64,000 nt of DNA from Nymphaea colorata (taxonomy: Eukaryota > Streptophyta > Magnoliopsida > Nymphaeales > Nymphaeaceae): positions 2,072,001 through 2,136,000 of the forward strand of contig NC_045146.1 in the NCBI RefSeq assembly GCF_008831285.2, given 5' to 3'. The notes beneath the pieces were generated by a model that worked only from the letters and a program-made list of their open reading frames with translations, ran no database searches and was not told the origin of the DNA. Position numbers and translations under genes: made by a program. Below, one piece after another: positions 50,244-62,189 of this stretch (within the stretch, counting starts at the first letter, position 1; the number at the start of each line of letters is the position of its first letter).

Positions 50244-51168
50244 ATGATCAGAAGAGAATTAAGAGATCCATTGGTGGTGGCAAGGATCGTGGGAGATGTG
50301 TTGGATCCCTTTAACAGGTCTGTATCTCTAGAAGTAAGATACAACTCGAGGGAAGTGACGAATGGGTGTGAGTTCAGACCATCGGCTGTCGCTCGCCAAC
50401 CTAGGGTTGTAGTCGGAGGAGATGACCTGAGGACCTTCTATACCCTGGTAAGAGGCTGATCATGGCCACTGAGTTTGGTCTCCGCTTTCGACCTTTTATG
50501 TATGTCACAAAGCGTTTTCCCTTTCTTTCTTTCTTTCTTTTTGTTCAGGTCATGGTTGATCCTGATGCTCCTAGTCCAAGCAGCCCTACACTTGCAGAAT
50601 ACCTGCACTGGTAAGTATTCAATACTCATGATCACAGGCGGTCCTTCAAAGACATAAATTTTGGCACGGAATCAAATATATCAAAACATTAATGCAAAAA
50701 ACAAGCATACTTTGTGAGGCTGATGCGGGCAACATGCCCACACTAGCCACCATGTGGCTTTGCTACCGCTCATGATTTAGGTAACAGGGTAGCCACCTGT
50801 TTTTTCGTTTTAAGAGGAGGTCAATAGAAAAGTCTAGTTGTGGACTCTCTTAAGAGCAGCATTCAGCAGCAAAACCCTCTCCGACTTCGAGAAGCATGCT
50901 AAGCTTTAGGGTTACCATCTCTCGTATGAAAATAGTGGAGATTCAGCGCGCCGCTGTGGATGTAGCACACCTTGGTCTTTCTGAAGTTGGTAAGTTCTTG
51001 CGAGTTTCGCCTTTTTCTCTTTTCTATCTCAAAAGTGCGAGAGGACATCCTTCCTGACAACTTGCCATTAGTGGCAATGCCATGAAGTCCGAACTTCGAA
51101 CAGTACCATGTTCAAAGGGTATGATGTTCTTGTCGAAGAGAACAAGTTGTGTTTGCCCCCACTCATTG

Positions 51169-51234
<66 letters not shown>

Positions 51235-51941
51235 CTGGTGTGGAGGAGGAGGAAAAGGCAGCGAGAGGTGTCTTTTGGGTTGGTTCAAAAGAGGACGCAA
51301 CCTTTTCACAAGGCAAAAACAGATCATTTTATGTGTTTCTCTACATTGTATTTCAACTATTCCTTAATGAAAGACTGCATTCACGAGACGGTGGGGTTCC
51401 AGCTACCAAAGAATGAAAGGACTTAAACTGAACATTATAGTTGGACCTTGGTCTTTGAGGAAAGAAACAAACTAATGATGAAAGCATGCAATTCCACAAA
51501 TCTGCCCACAATAAGATGCACATGCTTGTGTTGATCCGCCTGCCAAAGAAGAATTTTTAATTTCTTTTTGCTCCTTTTATTTAGGATGGTGACCGATATT
51601 CCAGCGACCACTGGTTCGTTCTTCGGTGAGTGCCAAAACTTTGCTTCTTTCCCATGCTCTGTCTCTCTCTCTCTTGAAGGAGCTCTCTCACTCTCTCTCT
51701 GTATTTTGTTGCAGGCAGAGAGGTAGTGTGCTATGAGCAGCCAAGGCCCAGCGTCGGGATCCACCGTCTCATCTTGGTGTTGTTCCAGCAGCTCGGCCGG
51801 GAGACGGTTTACGAGCCCAGTTGGCGCCACAACTTCTGTACCAGAGACTTTGCTGCACAGTACAGCCTAGGCTTGCCGGTGGCCGCAGTGTATTTCAACT
51901 GCCAGAGGGAGTCGGGCTCCGGTGGAAGAAGAGCACCTTAA
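50244..51941 (+). CDS. FLOWERING LOCUS T-like PEBP family protein (florigen-type)
   Basis: Four exons, 50244-50447, 50549-50610, 51585-51625 and 51715-51941, have the FT/TFL1 family structure, including the classic 62- and 41-nt middle exons. All introns are GT-AG and the joined frame gives 177 residues. Motifs: [20 protein letters not shown] (7-26), ligand-pocket [10 protein letters not shown] (72-81) and GIHR (117-120), C-terminal GSGGRR. Tyr86 (Arabidopsis FT Tyr85) marks it as FT-type rather than TFL1-type. Arg63, Pro95, Phe102 and Arg131 match the residues that contact 14-3-3 proteins. Two sites reported as critical for FT activity differ: Gln140 is His141, and the LYN triad (Asn152) is QYS (Ser153); segment B reads [15 protein letters not shown] proteins move from leaf to shoot apex and act with 14-3-3 and FD. 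Whether this copy promotes, represses or has lost activity cannot be told. Broken copies surround it. Confidence 0.93.
51172..51231. repeat. (CA)n-(GA)n microsatellite in intron 2 of the FT-like gene
   Basis: About 15 CA units followed by about 15 GA units. The GA part lies where copies B and C carry their (GA)n tracts; the CA part is seen only here and in the inverted fragment at 57131-57230. Confidence 0.93.
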
Positions 51942-52263
51942 CCAACTTAATTTCTTAAGCAGAAAACTTTGTTCCTTTCCTTCGTGCGCTTCCTTTCAAT
52001 ACTATGTACTTAATGCATTTTGGTTTCAGTTGAATGCCCTTAGAGATGTGACTTGCATGATTGGATTTCACAGTTCCAAGGACTTGGACTTTGTCGCGTT
52101 AAATCATGAAACTCAACCTTTTCAGGACTCCATGTTCTTGAACCATAACGCTCTATTCTTTTCAGGAATGAAAAAGAAAAATGGGGCCGGCTTTTCAGAA
52201 CATATATGCCTCAAAGCAGAGAAGATTTTGTCATTGTCGACGATGGGAATTGTTTTGATTTCC

Positions 52264-52311
<48 letters not shown>

Positions 52312-53640
52312 ATCGTAGGTATGTTAATAGATCTGATCTGAATGGGATATATTAATGTCTTTAGGATATTCATAGATTCAAATTCAAACTCAAATACAAA
52401 TAAAGATGTCATATCCAAATTTAAAATCTGATTTCACAATCTAAATCTGATCTGAATCCAACTATTACAATCACATCGAAATCTAATTCAGAACTGAATG
52501 TCTGATTTTTTGAAATGTAAGGGCACTAGATATTGAACAACCAAGCTTTGGAAAATTAAATTTTACATAATTAATCAAAATGTTTACTTGGCCCCTTAAA
52601 ACTTTTGAAAAATATGATTGGCCCCCATGAAAAAATTTCAAAAAGTTTACTTATCAGTTGCACGATTGTTGCGTCTCCAAAAAACAAAATCCAGGCTCTG
52701 GCCCTAGATCATCGATTACAATGTCCGAGATACCTGAACGGGGAGCCAGTGCCTTATCAGACTTTCAAGATCATCCTCCTCCAATCAAGTGGTTGCTACA
52801 TTTAGATGAATGAATGGTATAAAACTTCCTTCTCACATGCTCAATCTAGCTAACCACTCTTTTTCTCAAACCGTTGAAGTCCCGAAGAAGTGCTGGACTC
52901 AAGAGAAGGGGAAAAGGAGAGAGCTTCAGCTTCTTTGGAGTATCTCTCCCCCTCCTTTCCTCAGCTGAGCCTCTCAAGATCAAAGCAGTTACTTGAAATT
53001 TTTTGGGCTTATTAACGAAAGGCGCACTGGGTCTTTGGGCCTGAACAGCTATCCCTGCGACCTCTCACATGGCGGTGTTTCCATTAGTCGGACTTTTCTC
53101 ATAAGCTGCGCAATTTTTTTACGAGGCCAAATGGCCATTCTCATGTTCGGCTCTAATATAAGCAGTGGCGGAGCTCGGTTGTTTCTCTAGAGGGGCCAAA
53201 AAGGTTTTTTCACAAGAGCTTATTATAGATTTCAAAATTTCGACTAGGATCAAAGATCAAGGAAAAAGGGGCACCGTGGCCCTTGCCAGCCCTTTTGGAT
53301 CTGCTACTAGATATGAGGCCACCACCACCGCCACCATTTCTTTTTATCTGTGCCAGGAGCCTCAGGTGAGGTGAGTGCACGCATTAGAAGAGGACACACT
53401 AAAGGGAAATTGTTGGAAATGAAGAGGCACCAACAGATCACGTGATTCTCATCAGTTCAATTAGAATTTTCTTAATGCATGGACGCCAAAGTTATGAACT
53501 CTTAGAAGGAAAAAGAAAAAAAGGCAACACAATGCCGAGGATGATCGTATGGGTCATGCATGGTAAAAGAATGAGTAGTGACAGCGCCTTGTCCTACGAG
53601 AATCCACGTTTCCCCGTGCAGTTTCCCACTTATAGGGAAG
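51715..53640 (+). repeat. Left arm of a large imperfect inverted repeat
   Basis: The arm starts in FT-like exon 4 and continues downstream. Blocks and their reverse-complement partners: exon 4 (51715-51941) with 56911-57120; TCTTTTCAGGAATGAAAAAG (about 52156) with about 56680; TTTAGATGAATGAATGGTAT (about 52801) with about 55740; GAGAGAGCTTC..TATCTCTCCCCCTCC (about 52917) with about 55620; CTTTTCTCATAAGCTG (about 53093) with about 55430; AGCAGTGGCGGAGC (about 53160) with about 55365; CGAGAATCCACGTTTCCCCG (about 53597) with about 54720. Order is strictly mirrored. Confidence 0.88.
52316..52545. mobile_element. Truncated TAGGGATG-family MITE
   Basis: Begins TAGGTATGTTAATAGATC and carries the family's AAATCTGAT/TCAAATTCAAACTC words. 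No right terminal repeat was identified. It sits in the 3' flank of the FT-like gene just after a (GA)n tract (52268-52309). Confidence 0.5.
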
Positions 53641-54690
53641 GGAAACAAAGTTTTGAACTTTGGAAGGGGGAGGAGGCAATTCTTTAGGGGACATGGATAC
53701 ACAAAGGTTCTAATTTCTTTGAGGTAGCATTTGATGGTCCTGAAGATTTTTTCCTGAAAAAACATCAGAGAAAAGCATACAACAGAGAAAAGCAAGCGCC
53801 TTAAAGAATGTCATCAACATAGACAAATACATAAGCATTAACATTGTTTATACTGACTTTAGACAACAATATTTAACTTTTTTAAAAGTTCAAAAACGCA
53901 TTTTCTTTTTCATGTAACCAAACCATTAATTTGTCAACATTTTTTTACCTTTACTCCTAAAAGGTATAACGCAAAGCATCTTCGAGAGACAAACATTACT
54001 CAGGCTTGTGAACAATTTCTAATAAACTAAGCAAATGAACAATTACTATAGGAAATATATGTTTGTCAGAGTTAATATATTTGGTTGTAGATTATTCTTC
54101 AATGTTCAAACGAACATGAACTATGTTAATGCATTTGGTTCTGCCATTCTGAGTGAGCAGTGAAGAGCCACTGCCTGGTAGAGAGCCAAAGCTCCACAAT
54201 TCCTGCCCAACACCTTGTTTTACTGGTTTTATGTTGTTGGGTATCTCTCTTACGACAGTTCAACTTGGGCAACAGTGACCCTTTTTATGAAGCACAAGAA
54301 ATTGTCACCCTTAACATTCAAAATAAAAACTGGCGGTGTACCAGTTTCACACACCTCAAACCGTTACCCAACCCTTTTCAAAACTTATTTTGATGGGCCC
54401 ATAATTCAGCCAACGCTATCAGCTGGTCTGTTTGTTGATGAGATTCGAAATGAATTATGAACGTGAAAGTCAGTACGTATGTTGGTCTTTCGCTGGCTGC
54501 ATTATTTTGATAAGACATGTTCTTTCCCTGTTTTGCTGTCATATGTGCGCTCTCTGTTGCAAAGAGTGGAGAAAGACGTTGACAGAGGACTTTCTTTTGC
54601 AATGGCGAGTATGATTTAACGGTTGAATGGCAGTATATGTATGGCATATTTGCCATTGAAAGTGCAGTGGAGAATATTATGAAATATGGT
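53641..54690. repeat. Spacer of the inverted repeat: copy of segmental block S1
   Basis: Matches 37080-38150 in the same orientation, diverged (AAAGTTTTGAACTTTGG, CATGTAACCAAACCATTAAT, TTGGTCTTTCGCTGGCT). Non-coding. It separates the two arms of the inverted repeat. Confidence 0.8.
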
Positions 54691-56521
54691 ATAATAAGGG
54701 CGAAACTGCACGGAAAAACATGGATTCTAGTAGGACAAGGGCAGTCAGTGCTCATTCTTTTACCATGACCCATTGGTTGGCAAGAATATTCTCACACGAT
54801 CATCACATCAGTGGCATTGTGTTGCCTTGTCTTTTTTTCTCTTCTTAGACTTGATAACTTTGGCTTCTATCAAGAAAATCCTATTTGAATTTTGAACTGA
54901 TGAGAATCATGTGATCTGTTGGGGGGAGGGCAAGTGCAGGCTTCATATCCAGTGGCAGAGCTAGGAGGACCGGCAGGGGCCCTGGCCCCCTCCAGGGGGA
55001 GAAGGCAGGTGGGGGTCTTTGTGAAGCATAAGCTTCATGGGGTTTACTCTTTGAAACATGAATTTAGTGTTGAAACTTGGATGAACTGGTCTAGTCATAT
55101 GAAGCAACCCCACCAGATTTGGGTCACTGCTCCATGATCAATTAAAAATTACTTAATCATATATTTAGTGCTTCATGAAAAAAAGGAATTGTGGCTCCGC
55201 CCGTGCCCCCCTCTTTTTCCTCCTGCCTCGAATGCAAAAGATAATGTTTTTACTGTCTAATATTCTAAAAAATTTGAATTTGGTCCCAACTACAATTTTG
55301 AAACCTATTATAGGGTCTTGTGAAAAATCTTTTTGGCCCCTCTAGAGAATCAACTTGGCTGTGCCACTGCTCACATTGGAGCCAAACACCAGAGTGAGCA
55401 TTTGGGCCATCGTAAAAGAAAATGCCAGCTTATGAGAAAAGACCGAACAGTGGAAACACATGAATAGGTGTTCGGGTCTGAAGACCCAACACACGTTTAG
55501 CTCAAAAGCCTGGAAAATTTAGAACAGCTGCTTTGACTTGAGAGGCCCAGCTAGAAGGTCCAAGGAAAGGAGGGGGAGGGATACTCCCAAGAGGCAGGGG
55601 GAGGGATACTCCTAAGAAGCCGAAGCCTCTCTCCCTTTCTCCATGCCTCAGGAGTTTAAAACTGCTTTGAGACTTGGACGGTACGAGAAAATGAGTGATT
55701 AGCTAGATTGAGCATGCAAGAAGAAAGTTTTATATCATACATTCATCTAAATGTAGCAACACTTGATTGGAGGAGGATGATCTTGAAAGTTCATTGGGCA
55801 GTTATCCTAATGACTTTCACGCAAAACTAGCATGAAGCTCTATTTGTTAGACATGAAAGAAAGGTAATAGAAAAGAAAAAGATATGGTGGCTTTTTGCAA
55901 GGTAGAGGGCGCTGCTAGTGTCGAAAACGTAAGCAGTTAGGACAAATATAACAAAAAGGAATCAAGAAACGCCCTCATGGGTTATTCCAAAAATAAAGGA
56001 GGAGTTGGATGTGATCCTGTTCCAACCCACGTATGGAATATTCAGTTCAAATGAATAGAGTACCATGAATCTGAACAGCACTTTTTATATTATAGTACAT
56101 ATGCATGTCCTTCCTAGTTGTGGCATCCAGTTCAAGAAAATACTCAAATTGGAATACCTTGCAAGCACAACATAGAACATTTTAATGGGCAAACAGAGCT
56201 GCCGTTTTGAAATGAACTGCTTAATGCTGATTACTACAACAAGCAAAGATATTTTCTTTGACAGTGATTTTTTCCCGTTAGAGATTTGTTTGACACTGAA
56301 GAGTGGGGCTGCACAACTGGACAAGCCAACTCAGGCTCCCCTCAAAACTTGCTTGAAAAACACTTATTTTGACTTGTTTATTAACGAGTCGAGCTTGAGT
56401 TTAAATTTATACTCAAAATGTTAAATGAGTTGAGTTCGACATTCAAACTCAGGGCTCGATTATGTAAAACTGGTTTGACATAGTTGAATTAGTTAAATGA
56501 GTTAACTGCTATTTGAATACA

Positions 56522-56595
<74 letters not shown>

Positions 56596-57120
56596 TGGGC
56601 CTCCAAATAATGCCCATCGTCGACAACTTTCTTCTGTGTGTTCAGGAATATACATTCTGGAAAGCTGACCCCATTTTCCTTTTTCATTCCTGAAAAGAAT
56701 AAAGCGTTATAGTTCAAGAATCTGGAGTCCTCAAAAGCTTGACTTTCATTATTTAGCCAGCGGAAGAACAAGCCCTTGAACGCGTGAAAATCAATCATTC
56801 AGGCCATATCTCCAAGGGCATTCAACTGAAACCAAAAATGCATTAACATAGCATTGAAAGAACGCGCACGAAGGACGAAGTTTTCTGATTAAGAAATTAA
56901 GTTGGTTATGTTATGGAGCTCTTCTTCCACCGGAACCGGACTTCTCCTTCTGCCAGTTGAAGTACACTATGGCCACCGGCAAGCCTAGGCTGTACTGTGC
57001 AGCAAGGTCATTGGACTCGTGACGCCAACTGGGTACGTAAACCGTCTCCCAGCCAAGCTGCCGGAACAGCACCAAGATGAGACGGTGGTTCCCAACTTTG
57101 GGCCTTCGCTGCTCTTTCAC
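54691..57120 (-). repeat. Right arm of the large inverted repeat
   Basis: Reverse complement of 51715-53640 with insertions. It contains a GGCGGAGC-class transposon pair (54951, CAGTGGCAGAGCTAGG, to about 55370), a 26-bp tandem duplication (GGGGAGGGATACTCC twice, about 55570-55615) and a (CT)n-(GT)n tract at 56523-56594. Its outer end is the FT-like exon 4 fragment. Its greater length comes mainly from these insertions. Confidence 0.85.
56911..57120 (-). pseudogene. FT-like pseudogene copy D (inverted exon 4 fragment)
   Basis: An open exon 4-like frame on the minus strand reads [24 protein letters not shown], then [16 protein letters not shown] and GSGGRRAP with a stop at 56911. A small deletion replaces the NFCTRDF stretch, and the acceptor is replaced by a (GT)n microsatellite. 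Intron 3-like sequence continues to about 57295, but exons 1-3 are absent. It shares QYS and WRH with the intact protein, so it derives from the same gene, not from a canonical FT. Confidence 0.88.
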
Positions 57121-57130
57121 ACAACTTCAC

Positions 57131-57155
57131 TACACACACGCACACACACCCACAC

Positions 57156-57230
<75 letters not shown>
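57131..57230. repeat. (CA)n-(GA)n microsatellite
   Basis: CA-rich run with CC interruptions followed by about 20 GA units, lying where the exon 4 acceptor of FT-like copy D should be. Confidence 0.93.
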
Positions 57231-57233
<3 letters not shown>

Positions 57234-57295
57234 CTTCCATTTTTCCTGAAGTTTCTTGCCGTTTCAGCGTCAGGCATGGAAGAAGCCCTTGGAAT

Positions 57296-58577
57296 GTTGG
57301 ACTCTTCCCAGGACCTCAATTATGCACCAAGAGTAAAAACATGTGCAGCGAAACGGAAGAGATCTGCATAAAATAGAAACCAAATGGTAATTTTAAGTTT
57401 TACAGGTTTGTTTAAACTTTAAAGGGGACTGATCTGTCCACAGATTGTTAGAATTCGTAAAAGTGTTGGGCTTAAAAGGATGTGTACAGACCTTTGGTCA
57501 TACCCATTATCATGTACCCCTTGGTATGATAATCTTGGCATGTACCGTTTCATACACAGCTCTTGCCACACATCTCTTCATTCACGCCCCTTGGTTTCCC
57601 CTCACTGTCCAGTCTATTATTTTGATAGCTTATGGATTCTCATTTTTTTTTTATGTATTTGATCATCCACAGGTCTTCTTAATATATATGTGGATAAATG
57701 GGCGTAGCTCATGCCCATAACCCAACATCTCCCACTTGACTATGAAACTGCAAGTTTGCTCCCATTATTGTGGGCTTCCTTTAAACAAGTTATCTGTCTT
57801 TCCAATTTCAGGTTTCCCAACATAACTCAATTATTCATATGATTGATGATTAGTACAATGTTTTCCATATTCAGGTTTATCAACCGTAACACATTCACTA
57901 ATACCTTGCAAAATCTATTTATCATCTACAGGCCCTTTTATCAAAATGCTAGCAACAGCATCAATAATCAACCATATCATTTTGCCCTCATTGCTTTTCA
58001 GCAAAATATTATCATCTAAGGACAATAAATCAAAGAAGCTCCAACTTTTCAAAAATTTGCATAGCCATCTAACTGATTGACAACATGCCTAACCTTTGTC
58101 ATGACTTTACACAAAGCAAATAACAATTATCTCATAAACTATTTTAAATATTCATCTTGTATGTTAATATTCCCTTTTATAAAATAATTTATTTAATTCA
58201 TCACTTATCATTTCAGTTTACGTATCTAATGGCCTCATATCTAGGTCACAACATGCAAATTTATCAGTTACTCAAAAGCCAGTGGAGAACTTCGTTTATA
58301 TTTATCACAACATGCAAATATTTATCACAACATGAAAATATAACTAACGAGCTCTAAAATCTTTTATAAGTAGAGATTTTGGTTCTTTTGCCTGATCCAT
58401 AGCTGCTTCAATACCAAGCTATCTATATGGATGATCAAAATCATCTACCATATCAAACTGATCAACATGATTACTAAATTCACTATTAAACTTTAGTTTG
58501 TTCATTGCCAGGCTGTTCATCAAAACATCCAACAGATCAAATAACATGATCAGTGGATTTGAGTTCTTTATAGAACT
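57296..58577. other. Intergenic DNA, probably retrotransposon-derived
   Basis: Bases 57700-57790 (GCCCATAACCCAACATCTCCCACTTGAC and following) resemble the text around plant Ty1/copia elements, which fits the integrase relic just downstream on the minus strand. No intact frame was seen. Confidence 0.35.
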
Positions 58578-58892
58578 TCACATCTCTACGTTCAACAAAT
58601 GCCAAGGTTTTATGTAATAATTCAGATTATTTACATATATTTTGAGTACCCAATTCTTAATCACTTTATCCAACTTATCAAATTTTGGGCCACATCTAGT
58701 TGCATAGAAATCCATAACATAAGGAGCAACTAGCATAAAATTTCGAATATATGAATCAATAAACACAACCTCAACCCAAAACTTTGGGCAAAAGTGTTCC
58801 ATTAACATGGATCTTTCCATGTTGAAGAGGGTCCTCTTACACCTCTTAACAGCATCAATATTATGATGTTTTAGGCATGATTCCATAAACAC
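58578..58892 (-). pseudogene. Ty1/copia integrase-region relic
   Basis: An open stretch of 104 codons reads VKRCKRTLFNMERSML, then PKFWVEVVFIDSYIRN, close to the copia integrase block (RKNRTLLNMARSML..PxxFWAEAVxTAxYLxN). Further on, GPKFDKLDKVIKNWV resembles the KLDxKSxKCVF block. The first D and key spacing are degraded and neither gag nor reverse transcriptase was seen, so it is a short dead fragment. Confidence 0.55.
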
Positions 58893-61696
58893 ATCTAGAA
58901 CATATTAGATCCCTAAGAAACCATTAAGTATTACAACATGGTTGGATCTAATATTTATAAGATATAGATCTTCAAATTAGCTAAACAAGTCAGTCCAAAC
59001 TTGAACCTAACATGAATCCAAACTCAACAGCCATGTGGATCTCAAGTGATAGTCAAATCTAAATCCAAAAGTCAAATGGATGTACAGGTCATATCATATG
59101 ATCAGCATGGATCCAAATAAAATATTTATCCAAAATAAAACCAGTATGAAATAAACACATTAAAGCATCCAAATTCAAATACCACACAAAGGATATGTCA
59201 TCAATTTGTGTACTCAAATAAAATTCTAGTTGTGGCCAGAATTGACCTTTTTTTTTATCAGCCTTCTTTTTTAATGTATTGAGTTCCTTCATGCATACAA
59301 CTCCATCTTTTGTTTTTGTGAATCAGAAAGGACTAAAACCGAAAACATACACTACGACAAGGGTAGCCATTCGCCATGGTCGCTGCCCAAGCTTTCGACC
59401 ATGGTGAATATATCGGGGTACAAATCCCTCATAGTTTGGTGCGGTCCTTTGTCAACAGGGAGAAAGAGAACTGTATTTTGCTAGAGACTGTGTGAGGAGG
59501 GGATCTTGATAGATAGATAGATAGGGTTTTGACATGGAGGGTTTGAGGATGAGACCTTGACCGATCAATCAATACAACAGCCATCAAGAAGCAAGGCAAA
59601 TTATACAAGGTCAAGGCCACTTGTTGGCTGCTTCTCAAACCTAAGGTGCATGCTCAGGTTTGCAAGCTCAAGACCAGAGAGTGTTTCTTTCAAAATGTCG
59701 ATCGTCACCTCAATAGACAGTGTATTGTCGAGAACCATGTTTCAACCAGAATAAAGGCTTGGACAACATCATCCTTGTTTCAAAAGAAATTCATGCCTTT
59801 GGCATTGGTTCCGATGATCAATGTCTCCGATCAATGTTTGGAGAACGATTTCTTCCAAACAAAATTCTAGCCATAGCACAAGTTTTTCCTTCCTGCCTAG
59901 ACTGCTTTTATATCCAAATATTTCCTGATATATTGAGCTAGTTTCTTCTGCATTCGTAATAGATTTTAAGGAAACCTGCCGTCTTTTTCTTAATGCAGAC
60001 TAGTATGATTAGCTTCTGCCGGTTTTTGTTAAATGGAGGTGTTGGATAAAGGGGGTTTCGTTATACATTGATGCCCATGTTGAATCTCAGTTTGGATTCT
60101 AATGTACATAGGTGATACTGCTTATCATTGTCATCAATCTTTTCCATATATATCTTAGAGAATTCTATGAGGATGACGCTTTTTATTAATGACTGTTCTC
60201 GTCTTCTATGATGGCCAAGTCCCATATGGGAGGAAGATGGGGCGCCCGGAGCTCGTTTCAATGATCTATCCCTAGTGAGTTCGTTGGGCTTCTTTAGATG
60301 AGCATTAATGGCCCTGCATCTATGGTGGGTTCATAAAGTAGAGGCCTTCATGAGAAACATGTTAAGAAAGCAGTCAGATTTTAAATTGCACATGTACCAC
60401 TCTCTGTAAGAGCTTAAGCAGGTTTCTCTTTGTAATCGAACATGTTTTAACAACAATATAGTTTCTATTATTTGTTTTTTTGATGCATTTATGAACACTG
60501 CAGACTCAAAGGATGTGAAGGACATGTTCTTTGGATTAACAGAGAGTGTGCTGAAGTAAATTATGATAAGGACGTATAGAAGCTTCAAGTGTCCTTCTTA
60601 GTCCTTTTGAAACCTTCCAGTGGTAGTGAGTTCTAGTCTATCATGAACATGTGTTTTAAGGTGTAATATTATTATTTTTGCTGCAATTCTTAGTTTTTTA
60701 TCGGTTAATCTATAATGTGAAGTATAAAGAGTTGTGTAATGCTTTATTTTCCAAAACTCCCTTAGTTTTTAACACATTGGAATAGATCCCAATAGATTTG
60801 AGAAGTAACAAAGTAACTCTTCGGCACATTCTCATGGAATAATTCCTCGAGTTTGAGATCTTTAACATACATTGAACAATCTTGGATAAAAACAAATTTG
60901 TGCTAAAATAAGAAAAGTTGATGAGCTCATTGTCACTTACCAAGTATGTTCTGGCCATTTCTAATGATATCAAGTGTTATTCCTATTTTGGCATTTATAA
61001 TTTAAGTGATTATTTTCGAATAAAACTCTTTTGTGGTTGTACGTTGGTTGATATCATTCTCGCTACCTCCCAGTCTCTTTCACGCATGCGCACATACATC
61101 TCTATTATATAGCTTAGGTTAATGAATTCTAGCAACCTTACTCTTGTGCACGTGTAATTAGGTTTCAGATATTCCATCAGTTCCATTTCCTTTATGCAAA
61201 GCCCTCCAGTATCTCAGGTGATCTGTAGATCTTAGTATCCAAAGAACATAGTTCAGTTGTCACTTTACAAAGAAAATGCATGAAATTGCAACATGTGAGG
61301 CATGTTTGCACTATGAACATAACATTCATAAGGTGAACTCATCATGATTAATGCTGATCCTTAAAATTAATTTTGAATGATACAGATATGCATCCCTATA
61401 TGCTAGATTGAAGTGAGTCATTCTCATGCATACGAGTGAAAGACATCCTTTGAAGTTTGAATATTTGACACTCACCGACATTCTAAGATGGTTAAATTTG
61501 ATACTCTTGGTTTTCGTGACTGATAATGATGTGGAGCAGAAGTTGTAGGTGCTGGTAGGTTACCATGAATTTCTACGTTCAGAAAACAGTCTCTTTCCTA
61601 ACAAAATGGTTATTATTTATCCATAGTAAAATTTGCTTGTTCTATTCAGAGAGATAATAAAGTACACATCCACAGATACACACACATATAAAAAAA
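58893..61696. other. Intergenic DNA, no gene recognised
   Basis: AT-rich sequence. At 59350-59410 a start-like CACTACGACAAGGG and a short mirrored CCATGGTCG..CGACCATGG are present, but no partner end was found. Small open frames have no recognisable domains. Confidence 0.4.
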
Positions 61697-62073
61697 GTGG
61701 TAAAAACGAAACACTTAGGTTAGGGATAAAAACTAGCCCTTTCGCTTTTGATTTTTAAAATGATTTTTTTTTTTTTTGCAATACCTTATTGATATGATGT
61801 TAAAAATGACTTGATGCTAAACATATACTAAGTTGATCATTTGTTAGACTTTAATGATGTTTTTATAGTAAGAAAAAATGAACGGCCCTCATGACCTGAT
61901 AATAAAAAAATCAACATTTTCCATTAAAATGACTTGAATAAAAAGCATGTTTTATATCAAAATAGTCTTTATAAACATATTAAGATGTTTTATTTTATTT
62001 AAAATAATTTTTTAAATCAAAATCAAAGGGTCTGGTTTTTTTATCCCTAACCGAGGTGTCTGGTTTTGACCAC
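61697..62073. mobile_element. MITE with long terminal inverted repeats (Mutator-like type)
   Basis: The left end GTGGTAAAAACGAAACACTT, then GGTTAGGGATAAAAA, is mirrored at the right end, whose reverse complement starts GTGGTCAAAACCAGACACC, then GGTTAGGGATAAAAA. Similarity continues for about 60 bp inward. Total length is about 377 bp and it is non-coding. Long terminal repeats suggest a Mutator-like element, but no 9-bp target duplication was seen. A diverged relative lies at about 49190-49820. Confidence 0.65.
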
Positions 62074-62076
62074 CTT

Positions 62077-62080
<4 letters not shown>

Positions 62081-62170
<90 letters not shown>
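62081..62170. repeat. (AC)n-(AT)n microsatellite
   Basis: About 13 AC units followed by about 32 AT units, between the long-TIR MITE and the myosin fragment. Confidence 0.95.
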
Positions 62171-62173
<3 letters not shown>

Positions 62174-62189
62174 GGAAGGAAGGAAAAAG

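Noticed and set aside
51435-51830. 131-codon open frame antisense to FT-like exons 3-4
   Set aside because: It is the mirror of the true exons. The similar antisense frame at 57019-57249 comes from the same cause.
59350-59410. CACTACGACAAGGG start and mirrored CCATGG words as a CACTA transposon end
   Set aside because: No matching inverted end, target duplication or transposase was found in the window.
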